Shown here: in pieces, positions 51,872-60,957 of the stretch | Layout of the letters: each line of letters starts with the position of its first letter | How positions within the stretch are numbered: the first letter of the stretch is position 1 | Assembly: GCF_035609205.1 (NCBI RefSeq) | Contig: NZ_CP141184.1 | Location: 1,950,501 to 2,014,500, forward strand | Origin: Hymenobacter sp. GOD-10R | Lineage (GTDB): Bacteria > Bacteroidota > Bacteroidia > Cytophagales > Hymenobacteraceae | Length of the DNA: 64,000 nucleotides | Reading direction: 5' to 3' | Notes under the pieces: model-generated | Databases searched by the model: none | What the model saw: only the letters and a program-made list of their open reading frames with translations | Told to the model about the DNA's origin: nothing | Program-made: the position numbers and the translations under genes

Positions 51872-53101
51872 TCAAAAATCAGTGTACAGCAAGTACTTCT
51901 TACGCGCTTGCTTGAACTGGCTCAAACCCGGCTCCCACGATTTGCGGATTTCTTGTTCCGACTTGCCTGCTTCGATCTGCCCGCGCAGCGCTTTCGTGCC
52001 CGCTAGCCGTTCAAAAAAGTTATTGAAGAACTTGTCCTTTGTCGTCGACTGCCGGTAGTAATCTAGCAAATAAGCTAGGGTGAACCCGGGCTTCTCATCA
52101 GCTTGCGGCTTGGTCAGATCCTGGCCGTAGCATAGCACGTTCAGATGCATCGGCTTCGCTGCCCCGGCCGTTGGTTGAGGCGTAAACTTGTAAGGCCGCG
52201 TAGCCGGTTGGGTCGGGCTACCAAGCAACTGGAACGGCGTATCGGTGCCGCGCCCGACGCTCACGTTGGTGCCCTCGAACAAGCACAGCGATGGATAAAG
52301 TGCTATGGCGCGGTCGTTAGGTAGGTTGGGGGAGGGGCGCACCGGCAGTGAGTAACGCGTGGTGTGCGTGTAGCCCTGCATCGGAATTACAGTCAGAGGG
52401 CACTGCGCACCCTTCGGCAGCCACTTCTCGTCATTGATCATGCGGGCTAGCTCGCCTACGGTCAGGCCGTGCACGATGGGCAACGGGTCGAGGCCAACGA
52501 AGGATTCCAGGCCTGCTTCACGGATCGGTCCATCTACGTACCATCCGTTCGGGTTAGGACGGTCGAGGACGAGGAGCGGCTTTCGGTTTTCGGCGCAGGC
52601 TTCCATCACGTAGTGCAGCGTGCTGATGTAGGTATAGAAGCGCGTGCCCACATCCTGAATATCAAACACCACAACATCTACTGCCGCCAATTGCTCGGCT
52701 GAGGGCTTTTTGTTGGCGCCGTAAAGCGAAAGCACAGGCAGCTTCGTGCGAGCATCGAGGCCGTCCTGAATGGTGGCACCGGCGTCGGCGTCGCCCCGGA
52801 AGCCATGTTCGGGCGCGAAAATAGTCTTGACCTGAATGCCCTGGGCAAGCAGCGTATCGACGAGGTGGGAGCGGCCTAGGCGCGAAGTTTGGTTGACAAC
52901 CAGCCCTACCCGCTTGCCTTTCAGCTGCGGCAAATAGCGTTCGAGTTGCTCGGCGCCGGTCTGCAAGCTAGGCTTCGGAACGGAAGTTGACGTGGTAGCA
53001 AATGGAGCCGTTTGCGGCAGGTGCGTGGTTGCTGAGACGCAGCTGCCATCAGTAAAGAGCAGTGATAGACTAAATAAGCCGGTTAAAAGCGGTAAAGACA
53101 T
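51872..53101 (-). CDS. NamZ-type exo-N-acetylmuramidase (DUF1343), exported
   Basis: A 409-residue protein with a signal peptide (MSLPLLTGLFSLSLLFTDGS, with a cysteine at residue 21 that might be lipidated). The DUF1343 motifs are GKRVGLVVNQTS, FAPEHGFRG, VVFDIQDVGTRFYTYISTL (in pieces), LDRPNP and FEGTNVSVGRGTDTPFQLLG. DUF1343 proteins of this type (NamZ) release terminal MurNAc from muropeptides and so recycle cell wall. It is divergent from an ABC permease. Confidence 0.87.
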   Translation of the reverse strand: MSLPLLTGLFSLSLLFTDGSCVSATTHLPQTAPFATTSTSVPKPSLQTGAEQLERYLPQLKGKRVGLVVNQTSRLGRSHLVDTLLAQGIQVKTIFAPEHGFRGDADAGATIQDGLDARTKLPVLSLYGANKKPSAEQLAAVDVVVFDIQDVGTRFYTYISTLHYVMEACAENRKPLLVLDRPNPNGWYVDGPIREAGLESFVGLDPLPIVHGLTVGELARMINDEKWLPKGAQCPLTVIPMQGYTHTTRYSLPVRPSPNLPNDRAIALYPSLCLFEGTNVSVGRGTDTPFQLLGSPTQPATRPYKFTPQPTAGAAKPMHLNVLCYGQDLTKPQADEKPGFTLAYLLDYYRQSTTKDKFFNNFFERLAGTKALRGQIEAGKSEQEIRKSWEPGLSQFKQARKKYLLYTDF

Positions 53102-53136
53102 CTGAAAAGTGAACTGGAAAACTGATTACAGACGTG

Positions 53137-53144
53137 TAGCTTTA
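53137..53144 (+). promoter_or_regulatory. -7 box TAGCTTTA, 5 bp before a GTG start
   Basis: One mismatch (last base) to TAnnTTTG; the GTG of the permease follows after cggca. Fits a leaderless start. Confidence 0.5.
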
Positions 53145-53149
53145 CGGCA

Positions 53150-54364
53150 GTGAACATTGCGCGCTACATATCCCACAAGATTGATGGGGCTGACTCAGGT
53201 TCTTTTACCTCGTCGGTCACAAAAATAGCCATAATCAGCGTTGCCCTTGGCGTGGCCGTGATGATTGTGTCGTTTGCGATTCTCGAAGGCTTTCGGAATG
53301 AGATACAAAGCAAGATTTTCTCCTTCGGGTCGCACATGCAAATTAGCAAGTACGACACCAATAACTCGCTGGAAGTAGAGCCCATTGGCGAGCCGCGGCT
53401 GGTATCGGAGCTCCGACGCTTCCCGCAGGTAAAAGCCATTCAGCCCTTCGCGCGCAAAACGGCCATCATTAAAACCCGCGACGAAGTGCTCGGAGTGGTG
53501 CTGAAAGGTATCGACGAGAAAACCTCGCCTTCTACCATGCGGCAAAACTTGGTGTCGGGCAAGTTTTTGAGCTTCCCCGATACTTCTGCTAGCACTGATG
53601 TGCTGCTCAGCCGCAAGATTGCCGATAAGCTACGGCTGAAAATAGGGGATGAGGCGCTGTTCTACTTTATCCAGAATCCACCTAGGGTTCGCAAGTTCCA
53701 GGTGAAAGGCATCTACCAAACCGGCCTCGATGAGTTCGACGACGTGTTTGTGCTGGGCGATATTCGCCAGATTCGGGAGCTGAACGCTTGGCCCGATTCG
53801 CTGGTGGGTGGGGTGGAAGTGGTGTTGCGCAACTTCAAGCAGCTCGACCCCGTGGCGGAGAGCATGTATGAGAATCTACCCTATAACCTGAAGTTGGATA
53901 AGATCACCGAGCAGTACGCGCAGCTCTTCGACTGGCTGCAACTGCTGAATCGTAACGTAGTTATCTTCCTGCTGCTCATCATCTTCGTGGCAACATTCAA
54001 CATGGTAGCCACTATTTTTATCATGATCTTGGAGCGCACCAACATGATTGGAGTGCTGAAAGCCATTGGGGCTACCGACAACCAGATCCGGAGTATGTTT
54101 TTCTTCCGAGGACTGAGTCTTACGTTGCGCGGGATGCTTTACGGCAACTTAGTCGGGCTAGGTTTCTGCGCCTTGCAGTACTTCTTCCACCTCATTCCGC
54201 TCGATCCCGAAAACTACTACATGGATCGGGTGCCGATTCATTGGGACCCTTTCATCATCGTGGTGCTGAATGTGGCTACCTTCTGCACATCGCTGCTCGC
54301 CGTACTGATTCCCACGTATTTGATTTCGCGCATCAGACCTGTGACGGCTATCAAGTTTGACTAA
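53150..54364 (+). CDS. LolC/LolE-like ABC transporter permease
   Basis: A 404-residue permease of the FtsX/MacB group with four membrane helices: one near the N-terminus (IAIISVALGVAVMIVSFAIL), then a large extracytoplasmic MacB-PCD-type domain (about 50-250), then three helices (about 270-395). The N-terminal YISHKI and SFTSSVTKIAIISVALG, in pieces, and the LERTNMIGVLKAIGATDNQIRSMF coupling helix, in pieces, resemble LolC/E lipoprotein transporters. No ATPase gene is adjacent in the window. The GTG start is supported by a -7 box 5 bp upstream. Confidence 0.85.
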   Translation: MNIARYISHKIDGADSGSFTSSVTKIAIISVALGVAVMIVSFAILEGFRNEIQSKIFSFGSHMQISKYDTNNSLEVEPIGEPRLVSELRRFPQVKAIQPFARKTAIIKTRDEVLGVVLKGIDEKTSPSTMRQNLVSGKFLSFPDTSASTDVLLSRKIADKLRLKIGDEALFYFIQNPPRVRKFQVKGIYQTGLDEFDDVFVLGDIRQIRELNAWPDSLVGGVEVVLRNFKQLDPVAESMYENLPYNLKLDKITEQYAQLFDWLQLLNRNVVIFLLLIIFVATFNMVATIFIMILERTNMIGVLKAIGATDNQIRSMFFFRGLSLTLRGMLYGNLVGLGFCALQYFFHLIPLDPENYYMDRVPIHWDPFIIVVLNVATFCTSLLAVLIPTYLISRIRPVTAIKFD

Positions 54365-54399
54365 CTTCTTCGTTACCTAGGCTGAAGAAATTTCTTCTT

Positions 54400-54451
54400 A
54401 AAGCTCAGCGCCCTTGATCAATCATACGGTTGATCAAGGGCGCTGAGCTTT
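54400..54451. terminator. Two-way terminator, 22-bp arms
   Basis: Perfect 22-bp arms (54400-54421 / 54430-54451) with an 8-nt loop, containing cgcccttgatc/gatcaagggcg, between the convergent permease and M23 genes. Confidence 0.85.
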
Positions 54452-54502
54452 TTAGCTACGTATAGTCTTCCCTGCAAACCAAGCTCAGGAGAATAGAGAA
54501 GA

Positions 54503-55189
54503 CTATAACCAGCGGCTTTGCAGAATTAAATTGGGATCGGGGCACAATGCTGCCCACTGCTTCTGCTCTGATGGCAGGGCCACTCCAGGAAAGTCGCCAG
54601 AGCGGCCTTGCATGTCTGCCATAACCTGGAAGTGCAGGTGTGGCGGCCAATCACCATTCTCAGGGTATGGACCGACCGTAGCAAAAGCGGCCCCTTTTTC
54701 TAGCTTCTGGCCTTTGCGCAGATTGTCGTACTCGCGACGACCTAGGTGCCCGTAGAGCGTGTAAAATGTGGTGCCTTCCAATTCGTGTTGAAGAATAACC
54801 GTTGGGCCATAGTCGCCGAAGCTGGCATTATCGGCTAGGCTGTGCACGGTGGCGGCTAGCGGCGCAAGCACGAGTGTCTCCGCAGGCAGCCATACGTCGA
54901 CACCTAGGTGCAGCGAGCGAGCCGGTAGCGCAGGGTCGCCAAATAAGCCAGGACTACGCCGATAGATGATGCGGTTTTCTAGATAGCCACCTACCCCAAT
55001 TCTGGCATTTTGAGCCGTCAGCATCGCCTGCACAACTTGTTCAAACGAAGTACTGTCGCGCAAGTCGGCGGTGGCAAGGCTCGGGTTAGTGGCCGAAAAA
55101 TCGAGGCGACACACGTCGGCGCCGTTCAGATCAACCGGGAGAACTGGGCCAAAAGCAGCTTGGTGCTGCTGGAGCAAAGTGGAAAGCAT
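54503..55189 (-). CDS. M23 family metallopeptidase (LytM-type) without clear signal peptide
   Basis: A 228-residue protein. The C-terminal M23 domain has all usual metal and catalytic histidines: H94 and D98 (LHLGVDVW), H148 (YGHLG), H184 and H186 (PHLHF). The N-terminal 75 residues are not a hydrophobic signal sequence, so how it reaches peptidoglycan is unclear. Some Bacteroidota members of this group are cytosolic or are exported by an unknown route. It is adjacent to no division genes here. Start at ATG 55189. Confidence 0.83.
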   Translation of the reverse strand: MLSTLLQQHQAAFGPVLPVDLNGADVCRLDFSATNPSLATADLRDSTSFEQVVQAMLTAQNARIGVGGYLENRIIYRRSPGLFGDPALPARSLHLGVDVWLPAETLVLAPLAATVHSLADNASFGDYGPTVILQHELEGTTFYTLYGHLGRREYDNLRKGQKLEKGAAFATVGPYPENGDWPPHLHFQVMADMQGRSGDFPGVALPSEQKQWAALCPDPNLILQSRWL

Positions 55190-55353
55190 ATAGTAAAGGG
55201 CCTAGCGCCAAGCTAGATCTTGCCCAACGATAGGCAACAAGTAAACAAAGATGCAAGCTAAGTCGTCCGCAACAAAAGTCCTTACTTTGCTGCTGTGCCG
55301 AACCAGCGGCACCCTATCTCGGTTATTCTACTCAACCTAGCTTTTTTGCTTTC

Positions 55354-56520
55354 ATGAGCAGCCCTTACTTTACACTCAACGTTGTCGAGGTTACTCCCGA
55401 AACCAGCGACGCTGTTACTATTCACCTCGAACACCCCGATCGTCAGCCGATTGCCAGCGAGCCGGGCCAATTTTTAACCTTGATTCTACCCTGTGGACCA
55501 GGCGGCAAAAAGGAGCGCCGGGCTTACTCGCTCAGCAGCACGCCCCACGAAGCGCCTCGCTTGTCGGTGACGGTAAAGCGTGTACATGGTGGTTTGGTGA
55601 GCAACTATTTGCTTGATACAGTGAAGGTAGGCCAGCAGATAGAAGTGATGGCGCCGCTCGGCAACTTCACCGTGAAGCCTAGCTTCAAAGCGGCGCGGTC
55701 GTTGGTGCTGGTGGGAGCGGGAAGTGGCATCACGCCGCTCATGAGCATCCTGAAAGCAGTGCTACGCGAGGAGCCTAACAGTCACGTGCTCCTGGTGTAC
55801 GGCAACCGTAACGAGGAAGCCGTCATCTTCCACAAGCAACTCCAAAAGCTGCAAGAGCAATATCCTAACCGGTTTCAGGTAGAGCACGTGTACAGCCAGC
55901 CCACGGGCAAAGCGGAAAGCAAAAGTACCTCTTTCTTCAGCCGGTTCACGTCGTCTAAGCCAGCCGCTCCCGACCCGCATCAGCATACGGGGCGTCTGAA
56001 TCGGACCATGTTGCTGCGTATTCTGGAGCATAAACACCAGTTTCCAGCCGAGCAAGCCGATTACTATCTCTGCGGCCCAGAGGGCATGATGAACGAGGCA
56101 CGCGCTGCGCTCGATTTGTTGGGCGTACCGGCCAGCCAGGTTCGGCACGAAAGCTTTGTAGCGGCGGCCGAAACAATGGAAGCCGCAGCGGCTCAACCTA
56201 ACGGCCACGGCGACGTATCAGCAGCAGCGGACGATGGCAAAGTGACGGCGCGTACCGTAACGATTCAGTACGAAGGCAGTGAGTATGAAATAGAAGTAGC
56301 GCCTTCCCAGACGATTCTGGAGGCGGCGCTCGACCTAGATATTGATCTGCCGTATTCCTGCCAAGCTGGGCTCTGCACGGCTTGTCGGGGTAAGTGCTTG
56401 TCGGGTAAGGTGCATTTGGATGAGCGAGAGGGCCTTTCTGATTCCGAATTGAAGCAAGGGTACGTACTCGTCTGTGTGGGTCACCCACTGACCGACGATG
56501 TCGTGATTGAGATTGATTAG
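55354..56520 (+). CDS. Ferredoxin-type NAD(P)H oxidoreductase (PaaE-like)
   Basis: A 388-residue fusion: FAD-binding domain (RAYSLSSTP, residues about 57-65), NAD(P)-binding domain (LVGAGSGITPLMSIL, about 120-134; YLCGPEGMM, about 239), and a C-terminal plant-type 2Fe-2S domain with C336, C341, C344 and C374 in the C-x4-C-x2-C-x29-C spacing. It can carry electrons from NAD(P)H to an oxygenase or desaturase. No partner oxygenase is nearby. A linker (about 190-215) rich in Ser/Lys separates parts of the NAD domain. Confidence 0.9.
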   Translation: MSSPYFTLNVVEVTPETSDAVTIHLEHPDRQPIASEPGQFLTLILPCGPGGKKERRAYSLSSTPHEAPRLSVTVKRVHGGLVSNYLLDTVKVGQQIEVMAPLGNFTVKPSFKAARSLVLVGAGSGITPLMSILKAVLREEPNSHVLLVYGNRNEEAVIFHKQLQKLQEQYPNRFQVEHVYSQPTGKAESKSTSFFSRFTSSKPAAPDPHQHTGRLNRTMLLRILEHKHQFPAEQADYYLCGPEGMMNEARAALDLLGVPASQVRHESFVAAAETMEAAAAQPNGHGDVSAAADDGKVTARTVTIQYEGSEYEIEVAPSQTILEAALDLDIDLPYSCQAGLCTACRGKCLSGKVHLDEREGLSDSELKQGYVLVCVGHPLTDDVVIEID

Positions 56521-56655
56521 CTTGTTGGCCAGTGCCAAACAAAGCGTTTGGCTGTCGTTTTTAAACCTACGATACTCTTGATATGACTCGGATCAGCGCT
56601 GCGGGAAATTGCCGTCGTGCTGTCAAAAAGTCCTAACAAGAAAGAAACGTTAGTG

Positions 56656-56663
56656 TATCTTGT
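56656..56663 (+). promoter_or_regulatory. -7-like box TATCTTGT, 4 bp before ATG
   Basis: Two positions differ from TAnnTTTG; spacing to the ATG at 56668 matches the other probable leaderless genes. Confidence 0.35.
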
Positions 56664-56667
56664 ACCC

Positions 56668-58413
56668 ATGATAAATGCCGCCCCTGAACCTCAATTAGCC
56701 TCGGCCACGGAAACTCGGCGTCCACCGCGGCAGTATTTACCCGAGGGTTTCACCGTCACAGATTGGGCTACCCTTGAACCCTATTTCTTGGAGCTTCGTG
56801 ACCGTGACATTCCTTCCTCGGAAGACTTAGAAAGGTGGCTTCTTGACCGTAGCGAACTGGAAAGTGTGCTGAGCGAGAACCTCGCTTGGCGCTACATCCG
56901 CATGACGTGCGATACCCAGGATACGGTTCGTGCAGAGGCCTTCCAGTACTTTGTCAGTGAGATTGAGCCGAATGTCGCCCCTTACGACCACGCGCTCAAC
57001 GAAAAGATGATGAGCTCGGATTACCTAGGAGGGCTCGACCCCGCGCGCTACCGCGTGTTTATTCGCTCCGTGCGGCAAGCCCTGGAAATCTACCGTCCCG
57101 AGAACATTCCGCTCAAAACAGATATTAGCACCAAACAGCAGCAGTACGCCGCTACGGTAGGTGCCATGACCGTGACGCTCGACGGCGAGGAAATGACCCT
57201 GCCGCGGGCTGCCGACCGGTTGAAGAACCCAGATCGGGCCGTGCGAGAAGACGCGTGGTATGCCGTTCAGACTCGCCGCCAGCAGGATGCTTTGTCCCTC
57301 GATCAGCTCTTCACCGAACTGATTCAGCTACGGCATCAGATGGCCCTGAACGCGGATTTTTCTAACTTCCGCGATTACATGTTTGCCGCGCTCGGGCGTT
57401 TCGACTACACGCCTGAAGATTGCTTCGCTTTCCACCGTGCTATTCGTGAAACGGTTGTGCCGCTCATCGACGAGTTGGATCTGGAGCGTCGCCAAGACCT
57501 AGCTCTGCCAGAGCTACGCCCCTGGGACCTCGACGTAGACGTGTCAGGTAAAGCCCCATTGCGTCCCTTCGAAACAGGAGAAGAGTTGCTGGAGAAAACC
57601 ATTACGGTCTTTCAACGCCTCGATCCTTACTTGGGTGACTGTTTGCGCACGATGCAGCAAATGGGCCACTTAGACCTAGAGTCGCGCAAGGGAAAAGCGC
57701 CAGGTGGCTATAACTACCCGCTCGACGAAACGGGGGTACCGTTCATTTTTATGAACGCCACTTCTTCGTTGCGCGATGTCGTGACGATGCTACACGAGGG
57801 CGGGCACGCTGTGCATAGCTTCCTTACGCGTTCCTTGCCGCTTTCCGCCGATAAGCACCCACCGTCAGAGGTTGCTGAGCTAGCTTCTATGAGCATGGAG
57901 CTGATGAGCATGGACCATTGGGACTTGTTCTTCAACGACGAGGATGAGCTGCGCCGGGCAAAGAAAACGCACTTGGAGAGCGTGCTCGAAACGTTCCCGT
58001 GGGTGGCCACCATCGACAAGTTTCAGCACTGGATCTACGAAAATCCGAACCACAGCGTGGAGCAGCGCCACGACTGCTGGGTAAAGATTTTTGATGAGTT
58101 CAACCAACGGACGGTAAGCTGGAAAGGCTTAGAGCGCTTCAAACCCTATATGTGGCAGAAGCAGTTGCACCTCTACGAAGTGCCGTTCTACTACATTGAA
58201 TACGCTATGGCGCAGCTCGGAGCTATTGCGGTGTGGCGCAACTTCCGCCAGAATCCACAGGAAGGCCTAGCTGCCTACAAGCGAGCGTTGGCGCTAGGCT
58301 ACACAGCCCCAATTGGGGAAATCTACGCCGCCGCTGGCATTCGCTTCGATTTCAGCACCAGCTATTTGCGTACGTTGGCTGACTTCGTACACGAGGAAAT
58401 GGCAAAGCTGTAA
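56668..58413 (+). CDS. M3 family oligoendopeptidase
   Basis: A 581-residue thimet-oligopeptidase-like enzyme, probably cytoplasmic. The zinc site is HEGGHAVH (H376, E377, H380) in MLHEGGHAVHSFL, with the third ligand Glu in SEVAELASMSMELMS. Further typical pieces are FIFMNATSSLRDVVTM and PFYYIEYAMAQLGAIAVW. It degrades short peptides. The ATG at 56668 is chosen because it follows a -7-like box; a 17-codon longer frame exists upstream. Confidence 0.92.
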   Translation: MINAAPEPQLASATETRRPPRQYLPEGFTVTDWATLEPYFLELRDRDIPSSEDLERWLLDRSELESVLSENLAWRYIRMTCDTQDTVRAEAFQYFVSEIEPNVAPYDHALNEKMMSSDYLGGLDPARYRVFIRSVRQALEIYRPENIPLKTDISTKQQQYAATVGAMTVTLDGEEMTLPRAADRLKNPDRAVREDAWYAVQTRRQQDALSLDQLFTELIQLRHQMALNADFSNFRDYMFAALGRFDYTPEDCFAFHRAIRETVVPLIDELDLERRQDLALPELRPWDLDVDVSGKAPLRPFETGEELLEKTITVFQRLDPYLGDCLRTMQQMGHLDLESRKGKAPGGYNYPLDETGVPFIFMNATSSLRDVVTMLHEGGHAVHSFLTRSLPLSADKHPPSEVAELASMSMELMSMDHWDLFFNDEDELRRAKKTHLESVLETFPWVATIDKFQHWIYENPNHSVEQRHDCWVKIFDEFNQRTVSWKGLERFKPYMWQKQLHLYEVPFYYIEYAMAQLGAIAVWRNFRQNPQEGLAAYKRALALGYTAPIGEIYAAAGIRFDFSTSYLRTLADFVHEEMAKL

Positions 58414-58432
58414 GGCAAGTCGCTAAGTAGTC

Positions 58433-58476
58433 AAAAAGAAAAGCGGCCCGGATTATTCCGGGCCGCTTTTCTTTTT
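58433..58476. terminator. Two-way terminator, 19-bp arms
   Basis: Perfect arms 58433-58451 / 58458-58476 with loop attatt, containing GC stem gcggcccgg and A/T runs, between convergent genes. Confidence 0.9.
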
Positions 58477-58494
58477 GGGCTGTAAGAAGCTAGG

Positions 58495-58857
58495 TTAATA
58501 TTGCCCCGATGTAGGCTGAATTTCAGTGATACAGTAGATGTGTACGGGCCGACCAACCTGGCAGGTCGTGGCGCGATTTATCTGCTGAAACCGAATCATC
58601 ACCTGCTGTCCTTCGTAGGGTGTAAAGCCTTCCCAAACCTGTGCATCCGGCGACAGGCGTACGCCGTTAGGCAGCTCTAGTACAAAGCCACAGCCATCAA
58701 GTGCGGTCAAGTCGCGCACGGTAGCGCGCACGTTGCATTCAGGGCCGACCGTCATCATCCGAGCATCGCGGCAAGCAGGCGCTATTACCATGACAAATCC
58801 CAGAATAAGTGCCGTAAGAACTCTTGACGGACGTAGAAGATGTATTCGGGATGACAT
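58495..58857 (-). CDS. Putative lipoprotein of unknown function
   Basis: A 120-residue protein starting MSSRIHLLRPSR (58857); an ATG 17 codons upstream does not add a better signal. The hydrophobic segment VLTALILGFVMVIAPAC ends in a lipobox-like APAC, so it is probably anchored to a membrane. The mature part (about 90 residues) has four more cysteines (ECNV, GCGF, TCQV, YCIT) and beta-strand-like spacing, perhaps two disulfides. I do not recognise a domain. Confidence 0.6.
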   Translation of the reverse strand: MSSRIHLLRPSRVLTALILGFVMVIAPACRDARMMTVGPECNVRATVRDLTALDGCGFVLELPNGVRLSPDAQVWEGFTPYEGQQVMIRFQQINRATTCQVGRPVHIYCITEIQPTSGQY

Positions 58858-59085
58858 AGTGAGGGGTAGAGTGCACCGCAGAAGAGCGGCTGATAACGCA
58901 GCGTGCAAAAATGTAGGAATTAAACCGGTTTATAATTGATCCTAGCCTGCCTAATAGTGTTTTTTGTAGAAATTGTGATTAGGTGGTGAAAGATAACGCT
59001 TTGTCTATCAAAGCACAACAGTGCCTGCGTAAGCATTCGAGCAGATGGAGTAGGCAAAAGGCTCAAATTGGCTACACAATGCGCG

Positions 59086-59679
59086 CTATTGCTGAAGTTC
59101 GAACAACGGCAACGGCTGAAGCTTGCTGTACTTTCCTCCTAGCTTTGAGAACTGTTCTTGGTGTACCTGCAAGTAGTTATTGAACTGCTTAGCTGCCTGA
59201 TCATAGCGCAAGCGGTACCCAACGACTTCACTGTCGGAAGACTGAATACCTTCCGTCAAATTGCGTACTAGTTCGCTCGACTGGCCGCTGGTAGGTTGTG
59301 CTATGGGGTAGAGTACATGCAGCAGGGAGTCCTGAGCAGCATCGTAGGCATCTATCTGCGCTGAGTTGGCCATCGTTTGCTGGTTATAGCGTACGTTTTT
59401 CAGTCGGTCGTTAGCGCGTGTTAGCTGTTGCAATTGAGCACGATCAACGCCGGGCTGGTTGGCAAGCTCACGCAACACTTGCCGGGTGGCGCTAATCTTG
59501 GCATCGTCACTGGCAATCATCTGCGTCCAACGAACATCCACGGAGTCGCGCAACACGTCAAGCTGCGCTTTAGCCGCGGCCGGCGATGCGAGATCTACGG
59601 TTTTAGAGGAACGATCGGTTTTACAAGCCTCGAGGCTCGCGAGGGCAATAAGGAAGGCTAACGGGAGAATCTTTTTCAT
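59086..59679 (-). CDS. Lipoprotein, mostly helical
   Basis: A 197-residue protein with a classic lipoprotein signal (MKKILPLAFLIALASLEAC). The mature part is almost all helix with heptad-like spacing (KAQLDVLRDSVDVRWTQMIA, then TRQVLRELANQPGVDRAQLQQL in pieces), and a later YRLRYDQAAKQFNNYLQ that recalls LemA-type coiled coils, but the match is weak. A -7 box TAACTTTG lies 20 bp upstream. It is divergent from thiL. Confidence 0.65.
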   Translation of the reverse strand: MKKILPLAFLIALASLEACKTDRSSKTVDLASPAAAKAQLDVLRDSVDVRWTQMIASDDAKISATRQVLRELANQPGVDRAQLQQLTRANDRLKNVRYNQQTMANSAQIDAYDAAQDSLLHVLYPIAQPTSGQSSELVRNLTEGIQSSDSEVVGYRLRYDQAAKQFNNYLQVHQEQFSKLGGKYSKLQPLPLFELQQ

Positions 59680-59698
59680 AGAAGCAATAATGAGTAAA

Positions 59699-59706
59699 CA
59701 AAGTTA
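59699..59706 (-). promoter_or_regulatory. -7 promoter box TAACTTTG
   Basis: Exact TAnnTTTG on the minus strand, 19 bp before the ATG of the helical lipoprotein. Confidence 0.6.
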
Positions 59707-59863
59707 GCTGTTCACGGCAGCGATAAGTAGCACGAAGATCTTGCTTCGCGTATGCTAGAACGATACTTGTCAAAAATATAGTCTAGTAAGCCACGCAACA
59801 ACACGCCAAATCAGTACTTCGCTGACGCTCTGCTAGTGGTTCGCGCTACAACGCTGTGGCCCT

Positions 59864-59871
59864 TACCTTTG
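59864..59871 (+). promoter_or_regulatory. -7 promoter box TACCTTTG for thiL
   Basis: Exact TAnnTTTG, 24 bp before the ATG at 59896; rules out the 20-codon longer frame. Confidence 0.6.
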
Positions 59872-59895
59872 TCCCACGCTAATCTGCATTCTTTC

Positions 59896-60924
59896 ATGAG
59901 CGACGTAACTCCCTTAGAAACCCTGGGTGAATTCGGCCTGATCCGACGCCTACAAAATACCATCACCCTCCGGCAAGCCAGCACCAGCCTAGGTATCGGC
60001 GACGATGCTGCCATCATCGCACCACCCGCTGCGCACGATATCGTGGTAAGCACTGATCTACTGGTAGAAGGTGTGCATTTCGACTTAACATTTGCCCCCC
60101 TGAAGCACGTGGGCTACAAGGCGGTAGCGGTTAACGTATCCGATGTCGCTGCCATGAACGCCTTGCCAACCCAAATTGTGGTGGGGCTAGCTATTGGGGC
60201 TCGCTACTCCGTAGAAGCCATTGAGGAACTGTACGAAGGCATGCGCCTCGCCTGCGAAGCCTATAACGTGGACCTGGTAGGCGGTGACACCACCGCTAGT
60301 CGGGGCGGCCTCACCATCAGCATCACGGCCATGGGGCAAGTGCCGAGCGGCCAAGCCGTGCGCCGCAGTGGTGCCCAACCCAACGACCTTATCTGCGTAA
60401 CCGGCGACCTAGGTGGCGCTTTCATGGGCCTGCAAGTGCTGGAGCGCGAAAAACAAGCTTTCCTCGCCGACCCCGACATGCAGCCCGAACTCGGTAGCTA
60501 TAGCTACGTGGTGCAGCGCCAGCTACGCCCCGAGGCACGCATGGACATCGTGCACGAGCTGAAAGACCTAGGTATCATGCCCACCAGCATGATCGATATT
60601 TCGGATGGCTTGGCTTCCGAGCTGCTGCACTTGTGCGCAGCTTCCGGCGCGGGTGCCCGCATCTTCTCCGAAAATCTACCCATTGCCAACCCCACGCTGG
60701 AAGCTGCCAGTGAGTTCAACCTCGACCCCATCATGTGTATGCTCAACGGCGGCGAAGACTACGAGCTGCTCTTCACCGTGCCGCTCTCCGACTACGACAA
60801 ACTCAAAAATCACCCGGACATCACAATCATTGGCAACATGATGGTGAAGAGCGAAGGCGTAAATCTCGTGACGAAAGCTGGTCAGGCGGTGCCGTTACAA
60901 GCGCAAGGCTGGCAGCATTTTTAA
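59896..60924 (+). CDS. thiL: Thiamine-monophosphate kinase
   Basis: A 342-residue kinase making thiamine diphosphate from the monophosphate. Landmarks are GIGDDAAI near the N-terminus, STDLLVEGVHFDL, VNVSDVAAMNALP, LVGGDTTAS, the VTGDLGGAFMGL loop, IDISDGLASEL and NGGEDYELLFTV. Other thi genes are not adjacent. The start is set by the -7 box at 59864. Confidence 0.94.
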   Translation: MSDVTPLETLGEFGLIRRLQNTITLRQASTSLGIGDDAAIIAPPAAHDIVVSTDLLVEGVHFDLTFAPLKHVGYKAVAVNVSDVAAMNALPTQIVVGLAIGARYSVEAIEELYEGMRLACEAYNVDLVGGDTTASRGGLTISITAMGQVPSGQAVRRSGAQPNDLICVTGDLGGAFMGLQVLEREKQAFLADPDMQPELGSYSYVVQRQLRPEARMDIVHELKDLGIMPTSMIDISDGLASELLHLCAASGAGARIFSENLPIANPTLEAASEFNLDPIMCMLNGGEDYELLFTVPLSDYDKLKNHPDITIIGNMMVKSEGVNLVTKAGQAVPLQAQGWQHF

Positions 60925-60957
60925 GCTAGGCTCTCACTGCTTCTATTCTTTCTCGCT

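Noticed and set aside
58969..59183. Small plus-strand frame near the end of the helical lipoprotein gene
   Set aside because: It overlaps the 3' end of the lipoprotein gene antisense and has no protein-like features or promoter.
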